Assembly (NCBI GenBank): GCA_037178975.1 | Contig: JASJZH010000004.1 | Location: forward strand, 3,038,001-3,102,000 | DNA: 64,000 nucleotides | Reading direction: 5' to 3' | Source: Oscheius tipulae | Taxonomy: Eukaryota; Nematoda; Chromadorea; Rhabditida; Rhabditidae | In this document: piece after piece, positions 44,652 through 56,037 of the stretch | Layout of the letters: the number at the start of each line of letters is the position of its first letter | How positions within the stretch are numbered: the first letter of the stretch is position 1 | Program-made: the position numbers and the translations under genes | Notes under the pieces: generated by a model | What the model was told of the DNA's origin: nothing | Databases searched by the model: none | The model's input: only the letters and a program-made list of their open reading frames with translations

Positions 44652-45181
44652 ATGCAACTGAAAGATTCGCTCGAGATGTTCTCTGCCAGAAAGTCGTCAA
44701 TGAACTCTCGTCATGGCGGACTACCCACTACTCTTGTGGCTCGCTGCTTCGGATGCAAGGCTGTGCTGACGTCCAAGGACGCTGCTGCTGGTGATCTCAT
44801 CAAGACAGACAAGGCGCTCTACCACAGGAGTCACTTCCGCTGCACGAGCTGTTCCACCCTACTCTCCGGTCAAGGATACACGGAAGACATGGGCCATATC
44901 GTCTGTGGGGACTGCTTTCGCCTGAAGAACAATCCCATCTGCACAGACTGTGGTCATTATGTCGACGACGAAGCTGTCGAGCTGTTCGGAAAGATCTACC
45001 ATAAGGTTAGTCTACTTTCTTCCCAACGGTACAAACACGAAATTAGGATTGTGTGAAATGCTGCGCCTGCTTGAATCCCTTGAATAACAGCTGCTACATT
45101 GAGCTCAAGGAGGCTCGCGGCAACAAGCGGGTCATTGACCAAGATTGCTACTACGCGGCCAAATACAAGCTCGTCCAATAG
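44652..45181 (+). CDS. Two-LIM-domain protein
   Basis: A small protein with two LIM zinc-binding modules, likely a protein-protein adaptor. MQLKDSLEMFSARKSSMNSR leads to LIM1, from CFGCKAVLTSKDAA via HRSHFRCTSC to HIVCGDCF. LIM2 starts ICTDCGHYVDDEAVELFGK, crosses a short intron (45005-45047) at YHK, and continues DCVKCCACLNPLNNSCYIEL to VIDQDCYYAAKYKLVQ; TAG is at 45179-45181. The final Cys of LIM2 is not obvious. This start is chosen because an acceptor-like GAGCGTTTAG ends at 44643, eight bases upstream. An earlier in-frame ATG at 44598 would add 18 residues and overlap the start codon of the divergent EGF gene. The gene converges on the PHD-finger gene. Confidence 0.82.
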
Positions 45182-45300
45182 AATAAGAACAGACACGTAT
45201 AAAGACATTATACTAAAATCGGTCAAATATTTATGAATTCCTCTAGCATCAACATAAAATAAGGCAGATAATACTCGAGCAGATTATTAGGAGACGGAAG

Positions 45301-47471
45301 CTACTTACGAAGAGACTGGGTGGGAGGGAAGAGAGAGGATCTCATGTTACCAGAGAGTCCGCGTCTGACACCAGGAGCCTTTTCAAACTTCTTCATGAGC
45401 TTTTCAACCTAAGAAACGAGGTAGATTTTGCACCATATACGTCGTACCTCTTCCTTCGGATCCAGTAGAATATCAGTGCTGAGAATAGGCAATGGCTGTC
45501 GAGGAGCCGGCAAGGATTCCAGTCGAGGAGCATAGCGTACGGGGGATTCGTCCCTTCTGGGATTTGGTCGGTCCGGCAGTCGAGGAGCATATCGTGCAGG
45601 AGCGTCACCTTTGGTCTTTTTAAGAGCCTGAAAATCTTACTGGTCAACGAAACAAAAAAAGACTTACTGGAAAATCATCGGAAAGAGAATGATGCATAGT
45701 ACTAGCCCTACGCTTTTGTGACACCGGAACAGTCTTGGTCTTTTTTTGAGCCGTGTTCGCAACAGATTTCGAGACAACTGGCGATGCAGCTCTTCTATCA
45801 GTCTTCTTTGGAATGACGAACGATGGCATAGGGGCTACGATAGACATGGCACGGCTTTTCTTGGAAGTATTCGCCTTGACAGGTGTAGGGAGAGATTCCG
45901 AAGAAATCGAATGAATTACAGAAGATGCACGTTTCTTTTGGTTACCAACAGATCTGGCTCTACTCTTCGAGGGTTGTGTTCCGTGTACCTAAAAAGAGGT
46001 TTTTTTGCAAACAAGAGTGGCAAAAAAAAACTGACAGATTTGGATCCAACGGTAGATCTGGAGGACTGGCGCTTGTTCTTCGGAATTTTTATGGGGGCTT
46101 GCATCAGGTTTCTCTCTTTCATTCCTTGTTCGAAACGGTCCTGCAAAATAATAAGACCATGCGCCAGCCAATCGACGACTTACAATCATGGGTTTGCACT
46201 CTTCCGCGGTCAGTCTCTGTCTCTTCGGCACGTTCCTGGAAACCTCGCAAATCTCGCAGTAGTACTTTTCTTCCTCTTCTTTCTTCTCGTCATAATTATT
46301 ACAAAAACTGTGCTGCCAATCACTGAAAAACATACGATTATGGAAAAGAGATAGGCTTACTTGCATCCATCACACTGCACCCAGCCCAAATCGTCATCAT
46401 CATAATCTGTGTTGCAGATGCATCTGACACGATCATCGGCTGAAAATTCAATCTATATCAAAGTCATAAGAATGGAAACCTCTGTTCTTGGCGGCGTTCT
46501 TTCCATTTTTCTCGTCAGGCTCGACCTTCTTCTCCACAGCTTCTTTCTTCCCGACGATACTCGGTGGTTCTTCGTGAGGAGCTCCTCTCTTCATGTCAAC
46601 TTCCTCGTTCATCGGGCCTTCCTCCAACTTTCTCTTCACGGCCTTCTCATTCTTTTTCTGGTCATAAACTGTCTCCTTCTCGTCGATAATCTCCTTCTTC
46701 ACAGCCGGCTCTTCTTCGGCGAAGACAACGCTTAAAGGTTCGTCGAAAGAGACCCGTTTCTTCTTGACTACAGGAGTTAATCCTCGCTTGAGCACAGACT
46801 TTCCTTTCTTCTTTTGGTCAGGAACGGCTTCCTTCTCTTCGGTGATATCATTCTCCATAGTTGATTCTTCTTCCTTCACGGCAACTGCATCTGGAGCCTT
46901 CTTCTCGAGCAACGGCTTTTCTTTACGGTTCTTTCTTCCAGAATTTGCTTTCTTCTTGACAACTGACTCCGGTTCCTTCTTCTTGATAATCTTCTCCTCC
47001 ACAGTCATTTCTCCATTGTTTGTAGCGGTTTCGACTACGGCCAGAGAATCGATCATTTTTTCGAGCACCGGAACGTCGTCGATCTCCTCTTTTACAGCCT
47101 CTTCCTTGTACCCTTGTTGCTCTTCAATAGCAGACTCTACGTCCATCTTTTCGAGGCTTTCTTCATTACTTTTTGCAGGTTTGGCCTCCGTGTTGTGGAC
47201 GATCTTCTTCTCCACAGCCGGTATGTCAAGAGCGCCCGTCTTAAATTTATTCTTAGTTATCTAAATAAGAAAACGGAATACCTTGGTCAATGGAGAATAG
47301 ATATTCAACCAGCCGCTTTTCTGAGCCCATTTGTAGTCCTCTTCTTCGCAGAGAGTGATTCTTCTGACACCCGGTTTTGCTGGTGCTAGCACGGGAAATC
47401 TGAGGTTCCCTAAAATTGGCTAATTTCAGCTGCAAACAAGACCTACTGATGAACTCTTCTGTGGGCTCCAT
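45301..47471 (-). CDS. PHD-finger chromatin-type protein with long Lys/Glu-rich region
   Basis: The start MEPTEEFI (ATG 47471-47469) joins through a short intron to RNLRFPVLAPAKPGVRRITL, then CEEEDYKWAQKSGWLNIYSP. A ~250-residue Lys/Glu-rich, low-complexity stretch follows (47,215-46,450) with many KKE blocks and likely nuclear-localisation signals (KKKRVSFDE). A PHD finger comes next: VRCICNTDYDDDDLGWVQCD, then GCK, W-Q-H-S-F-C and YYCEIC. The C-terminal third is basic and Ser/Pro-rich with two copies of RYAPRL (ARYAPRLPDRP and VRYAPRLESLP), and ends TQSLRK at TAG 45301-45303. PHD fingers read histone tails; here D-L-G-W-V-Q-C-D suggests a methyl-lysine reader type. The orthologue is not identified. 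Confidence 0.75.
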
Positions 47472-50400
47472 TTCAGCTAGTCGTGACGGCAGTTTTCTTA
47501 AAACAACAATGTAAATCGTGTCGGTAACGAGTAGAGCAAAAGCAGAGGAATCAAGCAGGTTATACAAAACAAGCTATTCATCAACGTCTTTGATCTAATG
47601 TAACAACTTTTCTATGCTATTAACATAGCCAAAAAGCATATAAAACAGAAAAGGTGGAACATAACACTGAGAAGGAGAATTGTAACAAAATTGGAGGGAG
47701 TTTGAAGCCGTTTTATTATGTTTGCTATTTCGCCTCTTTTCTCTCTTGTACGCACTTTTTTTTCGAATTTATTCAGAAAGAAAAGGAACGTCTCTATATA
47801 TCTGAGTTAGTCCATAAATAGCCGACTTATAGCCGCTCCTATTCTAGGAAGTAAATTGTAGTGATTCAAGACATCTGGCACTTTGTTCGCATCTCTTTTT
47901 TTTTATGAAGAAAGCTTCCTTCGTGGTTGCTTTCAAGTGACCGCGTAGCCCAGCAGCAGGCCTGCCATTATTCACCCCTGCTTATGAGACATAAATTCGG
48001 CCGAACGACTTCCGAACAGTGTCTTCTAGCTTCGTCTCTCGTCGACACAGTTGTAACAAGCGCTCCAGTTTTTGTGGAAAAGAACTAATTAATCACAGTC
48101 TGATTAATGGCCAGTAAACCCGTCGGAACATCTCCTTGTGTCATCCGTCTCTCTCTCGACGGAGTCGCCCATCCAACACAGCCCCGTCTCCAGATTTATG
48201 CCCCAGTCATATTCCCAAACACATAAATCGTGTATCCGGTTCCTGACGGATTCGAGAGAACCAGAAAGAGTACAAGAATACACAAGAGGAAGGCTCCGTA
48301 GTGTCTGTCGATCCCCCGTGTATACAGTACACACAGCGGTGGTCTTTGTTCGAATTAAGAGAGTCATCCATCATTTTCGTAGGTTTTCCAACTTCGTCGT
48401 TTCGCTGTGATTTACGCGTCCCACGTCGGCGGCCTGTCAATTCTTCATCACGGAGCGTTGTTAACGCTTCCATTTCCCTGGAAAGACGGTTCGCTAGGAG
48501 GTGAAGGAGGCGCAAAAGACACATTGCACCACACGGACAGCGGCTCCCATTGATCATAATTCATAATATTTGGCAGTCGATAGGTCTCACATCCATCATC
48601 TGCCTATAAATCACCACACAGCCGCGCCAGGTGACTGAACACACTACCTATCATCTCTTTCTGACTTGAGAGAGATAGAAATAGTTCCCAGTCCGACCAG
48701 GTGCCGGGACGAGGGTCCTAAATCACGAGGAGAGCCGCTCCTAACAATTACCCGAGTTTACAGTGGCAATATATCTCCATTGAGAGTAGCGTGTTGCGGA
48801 TGGGAAGTCGGTTGACGATCGTCAAACACGCTTGTTATTCGGATAAAAAGATTTCTTCAAAACCTGCGGCAATGTTCAAAGAACGTAGTTACAGGTCCTT
48901 TATGGCCGGCCCTCGACGTCTTTACGACGACCCGAACTCGTCCGTTTAACGGCGACAATTATGTACTGTAGATGGTCTCTCTCTCTCTCTCTCTCTACTA
49001 GAAATAACGTAAATCTATCATACTGCGAATCTCATAACTCAACTTTCGGGTGGCAGAAGGAAGAGCGAGCGAGCGCCCCTGGCTGAAGAAGAACAATCCG
49101 TCAACCTTTGTCGCGTCTTTTTGCCTGGACCTTCTTGATTAATTGAAGTCATTGTGAACAATCTGCGCAACAGCAGCTTCGCCAACGGACGATCGGATCA
49201 GGAATCGTCAGGACAGAACCTTTGTTCAGACTACGCTTTATGCCGTAAGAGATTCATTGTATCGTAGCCTGTAGTCCTGTTACCATCTATGGATAGCCAT
49301 ACCCAGCAGTGTTCCAATGACTGACGGTGTTCCTCGTTATCAGAACTAGTGAAGCCCTTGATCCATTTCGGATCGACGTCCTGGGGCGTTGGAGCGGCAT
49401 CCCGTGGCGGGAATCTCTCGAAAACACATTCATCAGTTCCCTATAAAAACCGTACAGTGAGATCTCGAGACAGTCGTCACTCATGACTGGCAATAAATAC
49501 GGCAGCAGTCGGTTATCGTCAGTCGGTCGTCTTTTGAGATTTGCGCCCAGAGATTGTGGACGACCTGAAAAGACGAATTTTGTGAACAAGATCCCCGTCG
49601 TAGACACACAGAGACCTCCAGTCGGCGGCGAGTAATAGGGTACTTTCTGTCATTGACGCTCGATTTATTACAGCTGAATAACCTCTTCCAGCGAAATTTA
49701 TTGTCCTCCGGGTCTGCGGGTAATCCGTCCTTATATTTATGAGAGACAGCTCTGCTGTTTACCTGACGCCATAATTCCTCTCCAGGTCCATTGCCGGAAT
49801 GAGAACCGACAATTACAGTAGACAGCTCTGAGTGACAGGCGGGTCTCTTCAAACGCATCTTTCCTGATACTCTGACACTGCTACTCGATCACTGTCTGTC
49901 AATCGCCTTCCCTCGTCTCGTCTCTCGTCACGGATAGTACTCTCTCGACCGACAGGCGTCAGAGCATCGCTAATTAATAATTGCGCGTTCCGGGCTCATC
50001 AATCCCGGAGCTGTTTGTAAGGTCTCAATGTCCTTTGTCTCCTTCTGTCAATCATTGTTTCACTCAATAAAGAGTGGTGAGTTTGGAGACCCTTTTTCCT
50101 CTGCCCAGTCATAAATTAGACGTGTAAAAGCTCTCGACCGTCTATCTTGTCTGACAGATTCTTGCTGATTGTCTCTCCCGGTAGCACTCGTATAATTTAC
50201 CGAGGAGACAGGACCAACATGTGGCATGTCGGATTTACGACTGGACAGTATTTAAATTGGTGGAAATGATGAAGTATGTCAGGCCATTAATCATCTCTGC
50301 TGCGCAGTAACAAAACAGACCGCCTGCCTTGGGCAACAAATCAAAATCACATTAGCCGATTAGGGTCAGAGCACAAGAGTTTTCTGATTAATGCGAGTGT

Positions 50401-50605
50401 CGGTTGACCGATTGCCGCCTCCTGATTGCTCCCCATCATCAGTCGTCACCACACAAACTGACAGCCGTCTCAACACCCTCACAACCTTTTTTCTCGAAGA
50501 AATATTTATGAGAACTCTGAACCTCGTAGCTGTGTAACTATGGTACAAGAAAGGCGACACCAGTAAAGAGGCTACCCGTAACTGGAAGTGTAAGTGGAAG
50601 AGGGT
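47472..50605. promoter_or_regulatory. 3.1-kb non-coding region 3' of the NocA/Elbow-like gene
   Basis: No coding exon can be supported. It contains a (CT)n run at 48976-48996, several TAAT-core motifs (for example GCTAATTAATAATTG near 49,970), the 12-mer CTTGATTAATTG at 49134-49145 and many TGACAG/CTGTCA hexamers. In this compact genome such a gap beside a developmental transcription factor suggests enhancers. The role is inferred from position and motifs only. Confidence 0.45.
48976..48996 (+). repeat. (CT)n microsatellite
   Basis: A perfect CT dinucleotide run of about 21 bp inside the non-coding region 3' of the NocA/Elbow-like gene. Confidence 0.9.
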
Positions 50606-51620
50606 TTAAGGATGAGGCATGCCCATCATTCGTTGGGCGTACATGGCATGGAACATAGGGTTGAAAGGGGTCATGGCTGGCATTGTGGCTGCCTTGGCAT
50701 AGGGGTGGAAACGACGGTTGGAGGAAGTCTTAGAGTCGGGAGTGGTAGCTGAACTGGGAGGGGAAGGAGCATGGGAAGCCTTCATGTGGGAGGCCAGCTC
50801 TTCGGCAGATCCGAACTGCTTGCCGCAGAGACCTGTCGACTCGACCCAGTTGCAGGTGTGTTTCGTCGTGTTTGAAGAGTTGGCCGAATGGGCCGCGGCA
50901 GCCAAAAGTTGTTGGTACGATCCCATGGCAGAGGCACTGAAAACAGATTCATTAGAAACTGCTCGACTTAGAGATTTGTAACAATGAAAAGAAAGGAGGT
51001 AGACCAACCTGGAGGTGGGCATCATGGCAGCATAGGCACTGAAGAGAGGGTTCATCATGGCGGCAGCAGACATGTCCGGGGTACAAGATGTGCATCCAGG
51101 AGTCACACAGGGAGTTCTCATCAGGGCAGATGGGCAGGGAACTCGACCCATGAAGGGAGTCATTGGGAAGAAAGAGGGCATGGAGAAAGGCATCATTCCG
51201 GCTGTTGGGTAAAAGGGCATCATGCCGGGGAAGGCGCCCATTGGGAAAGCTGACTTCGGAAGGCCGGGAAACGTCGTCGAAGTTATCGGCTCGGACTGAA
51301 ATGCAACTAGTTTGTAAACCGAAACAAAACAAGTGTTTACCTTGGAAGTAGTCGGTGTTGATCGTGGAGAGATTCTCTTCTTCTCGGCCGAGTCGGACTT
51401 CTTGGCATCCAAAGAGGAAGAGTCTTTCTTCTCGGGAGTTCGTCTCTTGTCCGAAACCGAGTCAGGAAGACCAATTGTTTCGCAAGTCTTGGCCAAAAGA
51501 GCTAGCGGGTTTTTGCCCTCACTTGACTGCAAAACAACAAGATAAGAAAGATACGAGGAACGAGGAACTAACACTTGTGGGAGAAACATCAGTAATGTAT
51601 TGAGAGCTAGTAGAGACCAT
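50606..51620 (-). CDS. NocA/Elbow (NET) family zinc-finger transcription factor, TLP-1-like
   Basis: The start MVSTSSQYITDVSPTS (ATG 51620-51618) joins through a 46-bp intron to SSEGKNPLALLAKTCETIGL, the N-terminal Sp-like motif of NET proteins. A Ser/Lys segment, a long Met/Pro/Phe-rich region (PMGAFPGMMPFYPTAGMMPF) and the Cys box TPCVTPGCTSC follow. Next is the single atypical C2H2 finger HTCNWVESTGLCGKQFGSAE ending ELASHMKASH, then the RRFHPYAKA motif and the C-terminus AQRMMGMPHP at TAA 50606-50608. Members (Drosophila elbow/noc, nematode TLP-1, vertebrate ZNF503/703) are repressors in limb, tail and tracheal patterning. About 280 residues. Three short introns. Large non-coding regions flank it on both sides. 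Confidence 0.85.
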
Positions 51621-54600
51621 TGTGAAGACGGTACGAGAGGAAGACTGGTCCAGGAGAGGGGCGGGGCACATCAAAGCCAGCAGTCGTTCAGAGCGGGCGG
51701 GGCCAGCGATAGACAGCAGCCGTTCAAGGCGGGGCCAATCAGAAGAATGATGATCCGCGTCGGAAACATAAACGATTTACGACCTGTCAAGAGAAAATGG
51801 GAGAGAGAGTGCGAAACGGAAGGAGAGTCTCTGATAGACAGAGTGAGATAGAGAGAAGACAAGACGAAGAGATGACAGAGCTGGTACAAGACGGTAATTC
51901 GGGGGTGATTGAGTAGATTGTTTGGGGTGGCTGATGGATGAGGCGAAAGGTGGCCCTTGAGAAACATGTCCCGTTATCAGACGAGTCTACTCTTTACAAT
52001 AACACTACCTGTTTTTTGAAGCATGTACTCTAGAGGAGACCCCAAAACTCGTTGCTTGTCGTTACTGAAATGACTCTTTTATGACTCTAGAAATGGGTAT
52101 GTTTGCACGTGTCCCGAACGCCTTTGTTCTTTTTCCCTTTGGGAGAGAATAGACACTTATTACCGGATGACAGTCATTGACAACAAAAGGGAGCGATGCT
52201 CTTGGCACCGCCGGTCATAATCAAATGTGGTGAGAAGGGCCAATTAGATGACACCTTCTGTCGACCCTTGCTCGTAACAGTTGGGCAATCGGATTAATGT
52301 AGCGTGTCATTGCGTCAGAGCGTTGTCCTGCCGCCACAGTGCTCCTTACGCAACTGATCCAGAGTGAGAGAGTCGTACCGCCAAACCGATTCTGACACAA
52401 AGAGACTATCCCGCTGTGAAGATTCATTCGGACGGTCTCGCGCATAACACAAATATCGTATTCTTCTCCTCTAGGGCTGTCCGCGGCCGGCAGCTAGCTG
52501 CTGTAGAAGATGGATGGAGCTCGCAAAGAGCTCATCCATGCTTCTCGATTTGACATCTAATAAACTTTTCCTCTGGGACATGCGAGACGCCAAAAACGGT
52601 CGTTTGTCAGTTGTTGGCAGATGATGAATGGCCCACACTATGTGGAGAGAGGACAACACAACGGTAAAGACTTTAATGATACCATAAAATGGACGAGATA
52701 AGACACAAAACTTGTTTAATGACTCGCGAAAGGAGCCGCCGTGGGATACCAAGAGCCAATAAGTCAATCGGTCTGCCTTTGTCCCCCTTGTCCACGAACT
52801 GTCACCTTCGTTTATTCCCGGCTGTCACCTTGCCGGCATGTCAAAGGAAGAGATGGGACGGAGGAGGGCATCAATCAGGAGTCGCTCACTACCATCAATC
52901 TCGACCTCTAGACCACTGTGTTGCGGTATCACTACATTCAAGGAGGGGGACTAGTCATTGTCTGTCGGCGTCTTTGAGCTGTCGTTCCCATGCGTCGTCT
53001 CTGTAGATTGCTGTATGTCAGGTAGCTGACTAAGGATTTATGACTCGAAAACCATGGGAAAGGCCGCCGCAGCCATTTGTCTCCTAAATGAGTGAACTGA
53101 ACAGATGTGCTTTTTATGAGCCAGTAGCTGTGAGAGTCTTTTACAGCCTCACAGACCTTCAGTTATCTGCTGCGTTGCGGGCCTTTACGACTTCTCCAGG
53201 CGGCCTCTTTGACTTCAGCACTCGTAAATCTACATTTATGTTTTGCGCTATCTCTCGCGACAAGATGCGCAAGCGCTGCCGGAGATTTACTGCCAGGGAC
53301 CCGTCCTGTAACTCACGGCCATTAAACACCGAATGCCTCTGTTGATATTCAAACGGGCTGTCGTCGTGGCCTGACATCTGATTGACGTCGCCTGTCGGAT
53401 TGTTTCGTGTCTTGACGGCAATTCGAACTGAAGGGTCGAATTAGCATTGAAGAGAGGCTGAGCTCGTAAAACAACTATCACCAGTCATAGACTTCTTTAC
53501 GACGCCTCGTTGACCCTTTTCTGATACGAGCAGTCCGTTTGGATAATTAGAAGATAGACAGAGTCCGACGGAGGTCGCTCGTCTTGATTAATTGGCAGAT
53601 TGAGGCGATGGATGAGCACAAAGCGAACCGCGAATTAGCGAACTGTCCGGATGACAGATGGATTGGCCGAGTCAAGGGGGACCTTTTTGATTCTCTTTGC
53701 CTAAAGATTTCCAATCTGAATTCCCGCAGCCAAAGTGGATGTAGGAGATGTTGATCTGAAAGGTGATAAAATCGGTCGACGGAGGTAGCAATTCGTCTTG
53801 TGCTGTCCGATTGGATCTTATAGCCTCTTCAAACAGAACACAAGAACGTGTCGTCATCCATCACCTCGAGGCAGTCCCCGCGAGGTCGTCTTCAAAAGAT
53901 GTTAATAACTCTCGGGACTTCCTTTAATGCCCTACACCTGACACTACAAATAGACGTATTAGATATGTCTCAAGGGCAGATTAGGTCCGCTGTTTTGTGT
54001 TACACCGAGACGTCTCTTGAGTCAACAGACCGAAAGTAGTCGGTCTCCTTTCGCCATTCAGGTACGAAGGAGTGTCACCGGATTAGGGGAAAGATTCCGA
54101 CGGCGATTATTCCTCTGCCGCTGTCGTTAATTTAATAACAGAGTAGCCGAGACGTGTGAAGATTCTTATCGGGACCTGTCACCTGGGGGCAAGTCGATGG
54201 AACGACGAACTGTTTGAGGCAGCTGTCAGCACGATTAAGCGAGAAGACTGGCGGCGTCTCTGAAGGTGATCGGCCACGACAAGGCTGCCTGACAAACGAC
54301 ATGGGAACATAAGAGGGACTGTCCACCTGTTACACCTACAGTAGCCTATGAGTTCGCTACTGACGGTTTACCTCAACTGAGTGCTTCGGTTAAAGGAAGT
54401 TTGGTAAAGTTTCTCCCGACTATTACCGGATGTTTTGAGTGTGCAACTACAAGCTGACGCAAGATTGCGCACAAAGTTTCCCAATCTTCCTTCTATAAGT
54501 GAGTAGGATAGTTCTGTTGTTCGGTCTGCTCGACCCGATTTACAATCCGAGGCGCCTCCTGTCGCCCTCTGTCTTAGCCCCCGAACGACGTCCATAAACA

Positions 54601-55661
54601 ATGTTTAACAGTAGTTGTAGCCATATTTCAGGGCAGGTGAGAAGGCGGCAAAGATAAAAGAGACCCGTGTCTTGTCGAATTAACCGGCCACACCGATATC
54701 TGCAACGAGTCGTCCAATAACACTAATCAGGCTGACAATTCTTCTCTGACAACACGGCCTCGGAAGTCTGATCCTTGCGGGAACAGGGTCTTTTGCAACG
54801 ATTCTCTAAAAGTAAAACACTGCTTTATATTGGAAGGCTTATCAAAACAGATTGTCTAAAGTCCGTGAATGTGTGAAACCTTCGGCCCGAATCAACAGTT
54901 TCATCGATCAAGCCAAGGATGGATGACCGTCGCTTATGTAAGGCGTGGACGAGATTAATTTCTTCTTGTTGCCGAGACGGAAACACTCTTCTGACGCATT
55001 CCTTCTACGGTGATATGATACAGGCCAGTGCTCAGCGGGACGTCTCGAAGGTGTTAGTTCGTCGTAAATCGTCTTTTTCTCGATAAGCCGCAAAAGCTTC
55101 GGCGTTCGGCAGTTAAAGGACTAAACGACTCGTGTAATGGACGTGAAACTATCCATTCCGTTTATCGGAACCATAAAACCCGGACGCTCTGAGATTCCGC
55201 CATGCTCCCGGACCCTATTCAAATGGAGGGAACTAGATGGTATTGTTTACTGGATGAGGCTTCTGATACGACACCATCTGTTGCCGTTCCTCCACCTCCT
55301 CTCAATATTCATCGCTGCTTATCCCGAACCAGGTGACTGCTAACTAGTTCTCATTTACATCGAGCTTCTCTTACACCGACAGTGAGATCCGACCGGATGT
55401 CCTTTGTTATTCCAATGTTGAGGAGCTGTCGTCCCGCATTAATCCCTCAACACTTGACATCTTCGCTCCCGCCTGCTACAGTAGTCCGTTTCCAAAGTCT
55501 CATTGGCTCCTTTTCCAATATTGCCTCTGTTTTGTGCTGATTCTTATAAGAAATAGGGAATTAAAGTCTCTCTACAGTTCATAAACTCCGGATTCTGTTT
55601 TATGGAAACTTGTGTTCCTGAGCCTTCCATGACATTCTGAATATAACCAATCAAAGCTCAG
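51621..55661. promoter_or_regulatory. 4-kb non-coding region between divergent NocA/Elbow-like and Olig-bHLH genes
   Basis: No coding exon can be supported in 4.0 kb. Both flanking genes are transcription factors transcribed away from this interval, so it is upstream of both. It carries repeated TAAT-core sites (GGATTAATGTAG near 52,291), the 12-mer CTTGATTAATTG at 53583-53594 shared with the other flank, and many CTGTCA/TGACAG hexamers. Enhancer content is inferred; no individual element is proven. Confidence 0.5.
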
Positions 55662-55967
55662 ATGTCTTCGGAAACTGGCGCTCGTCTCTCGATAAACCTC
55701 CGTGAAAGATGTCGAATGCATGATCTGAACGAGGCCCTGGATGATCTTCGAAGTGTCATTCCCTACGCCCATGGCGGCTCTGTACGGAAGTTGAGCAAGA
55801 TAGCGACTCTTCTCCTTGCCAAGAATCACATTATCATGCAAGTAAGTTCTCATTGTTAAAAGTCATACAATGAAAACTATCAGACAAAGGCAATCGACGA
55901 GCTGCGACAGGTTGTTCACTCCTTGAAACAGCAGTTGAATGATAAGCAGTCCTCTCCCGAGACTTGA
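55662..55967 (+). CDS. Olig/BHLHE22-family bHLH transcription factor
   Basis: A very short bHLH protein (about 90 residues) of the Olig/Beta3 class, nuclear and E-box binding. The basic region and helix 1 are [20 protein letters not shown]. The loop and helix 2 read [20 protein letters not shown], then [13 protein letters not shown]. This is nearly the canonical Olig sequence, with a Cys in [10 protein letters not shown] where R is usual. A 41-bp intron follows, and the last exon ends [20 protein letters not shown] with TGA 55965-55967. The protein is reduced to the domain, as in the nematode HLH-17 group. GCTCAG abuts the ATG, so trans-splicing or an upstream coding exon is possible. Confidence 0.85.
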
Positions 55968-56037
55968 TTCAAGTTTCCCATAAACATTAAAAAGTTTTAT
56001 TACCTAGCAAAGGCAGCATGAAAGTGAAGCAATACTG

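Noticed and set aside
46764-47264. Plus-strand Ser/Phe-rich frame of 166 codons
   Set aside because: It is the antisense of the Lys/Glu-rich exon of the PHD-finger gene; AAG/GAA codons read backwards give Phe/Leu/Ser.
47253-47567. Minus-strand frame of 104 codons at the start of the PHD-finger gene
   Set aside because: The spliced frame starting MEPTEEFI and continuing RNLRFPVLAP joins better in phase with downstream exons; the unspliced frame runs through an intron.
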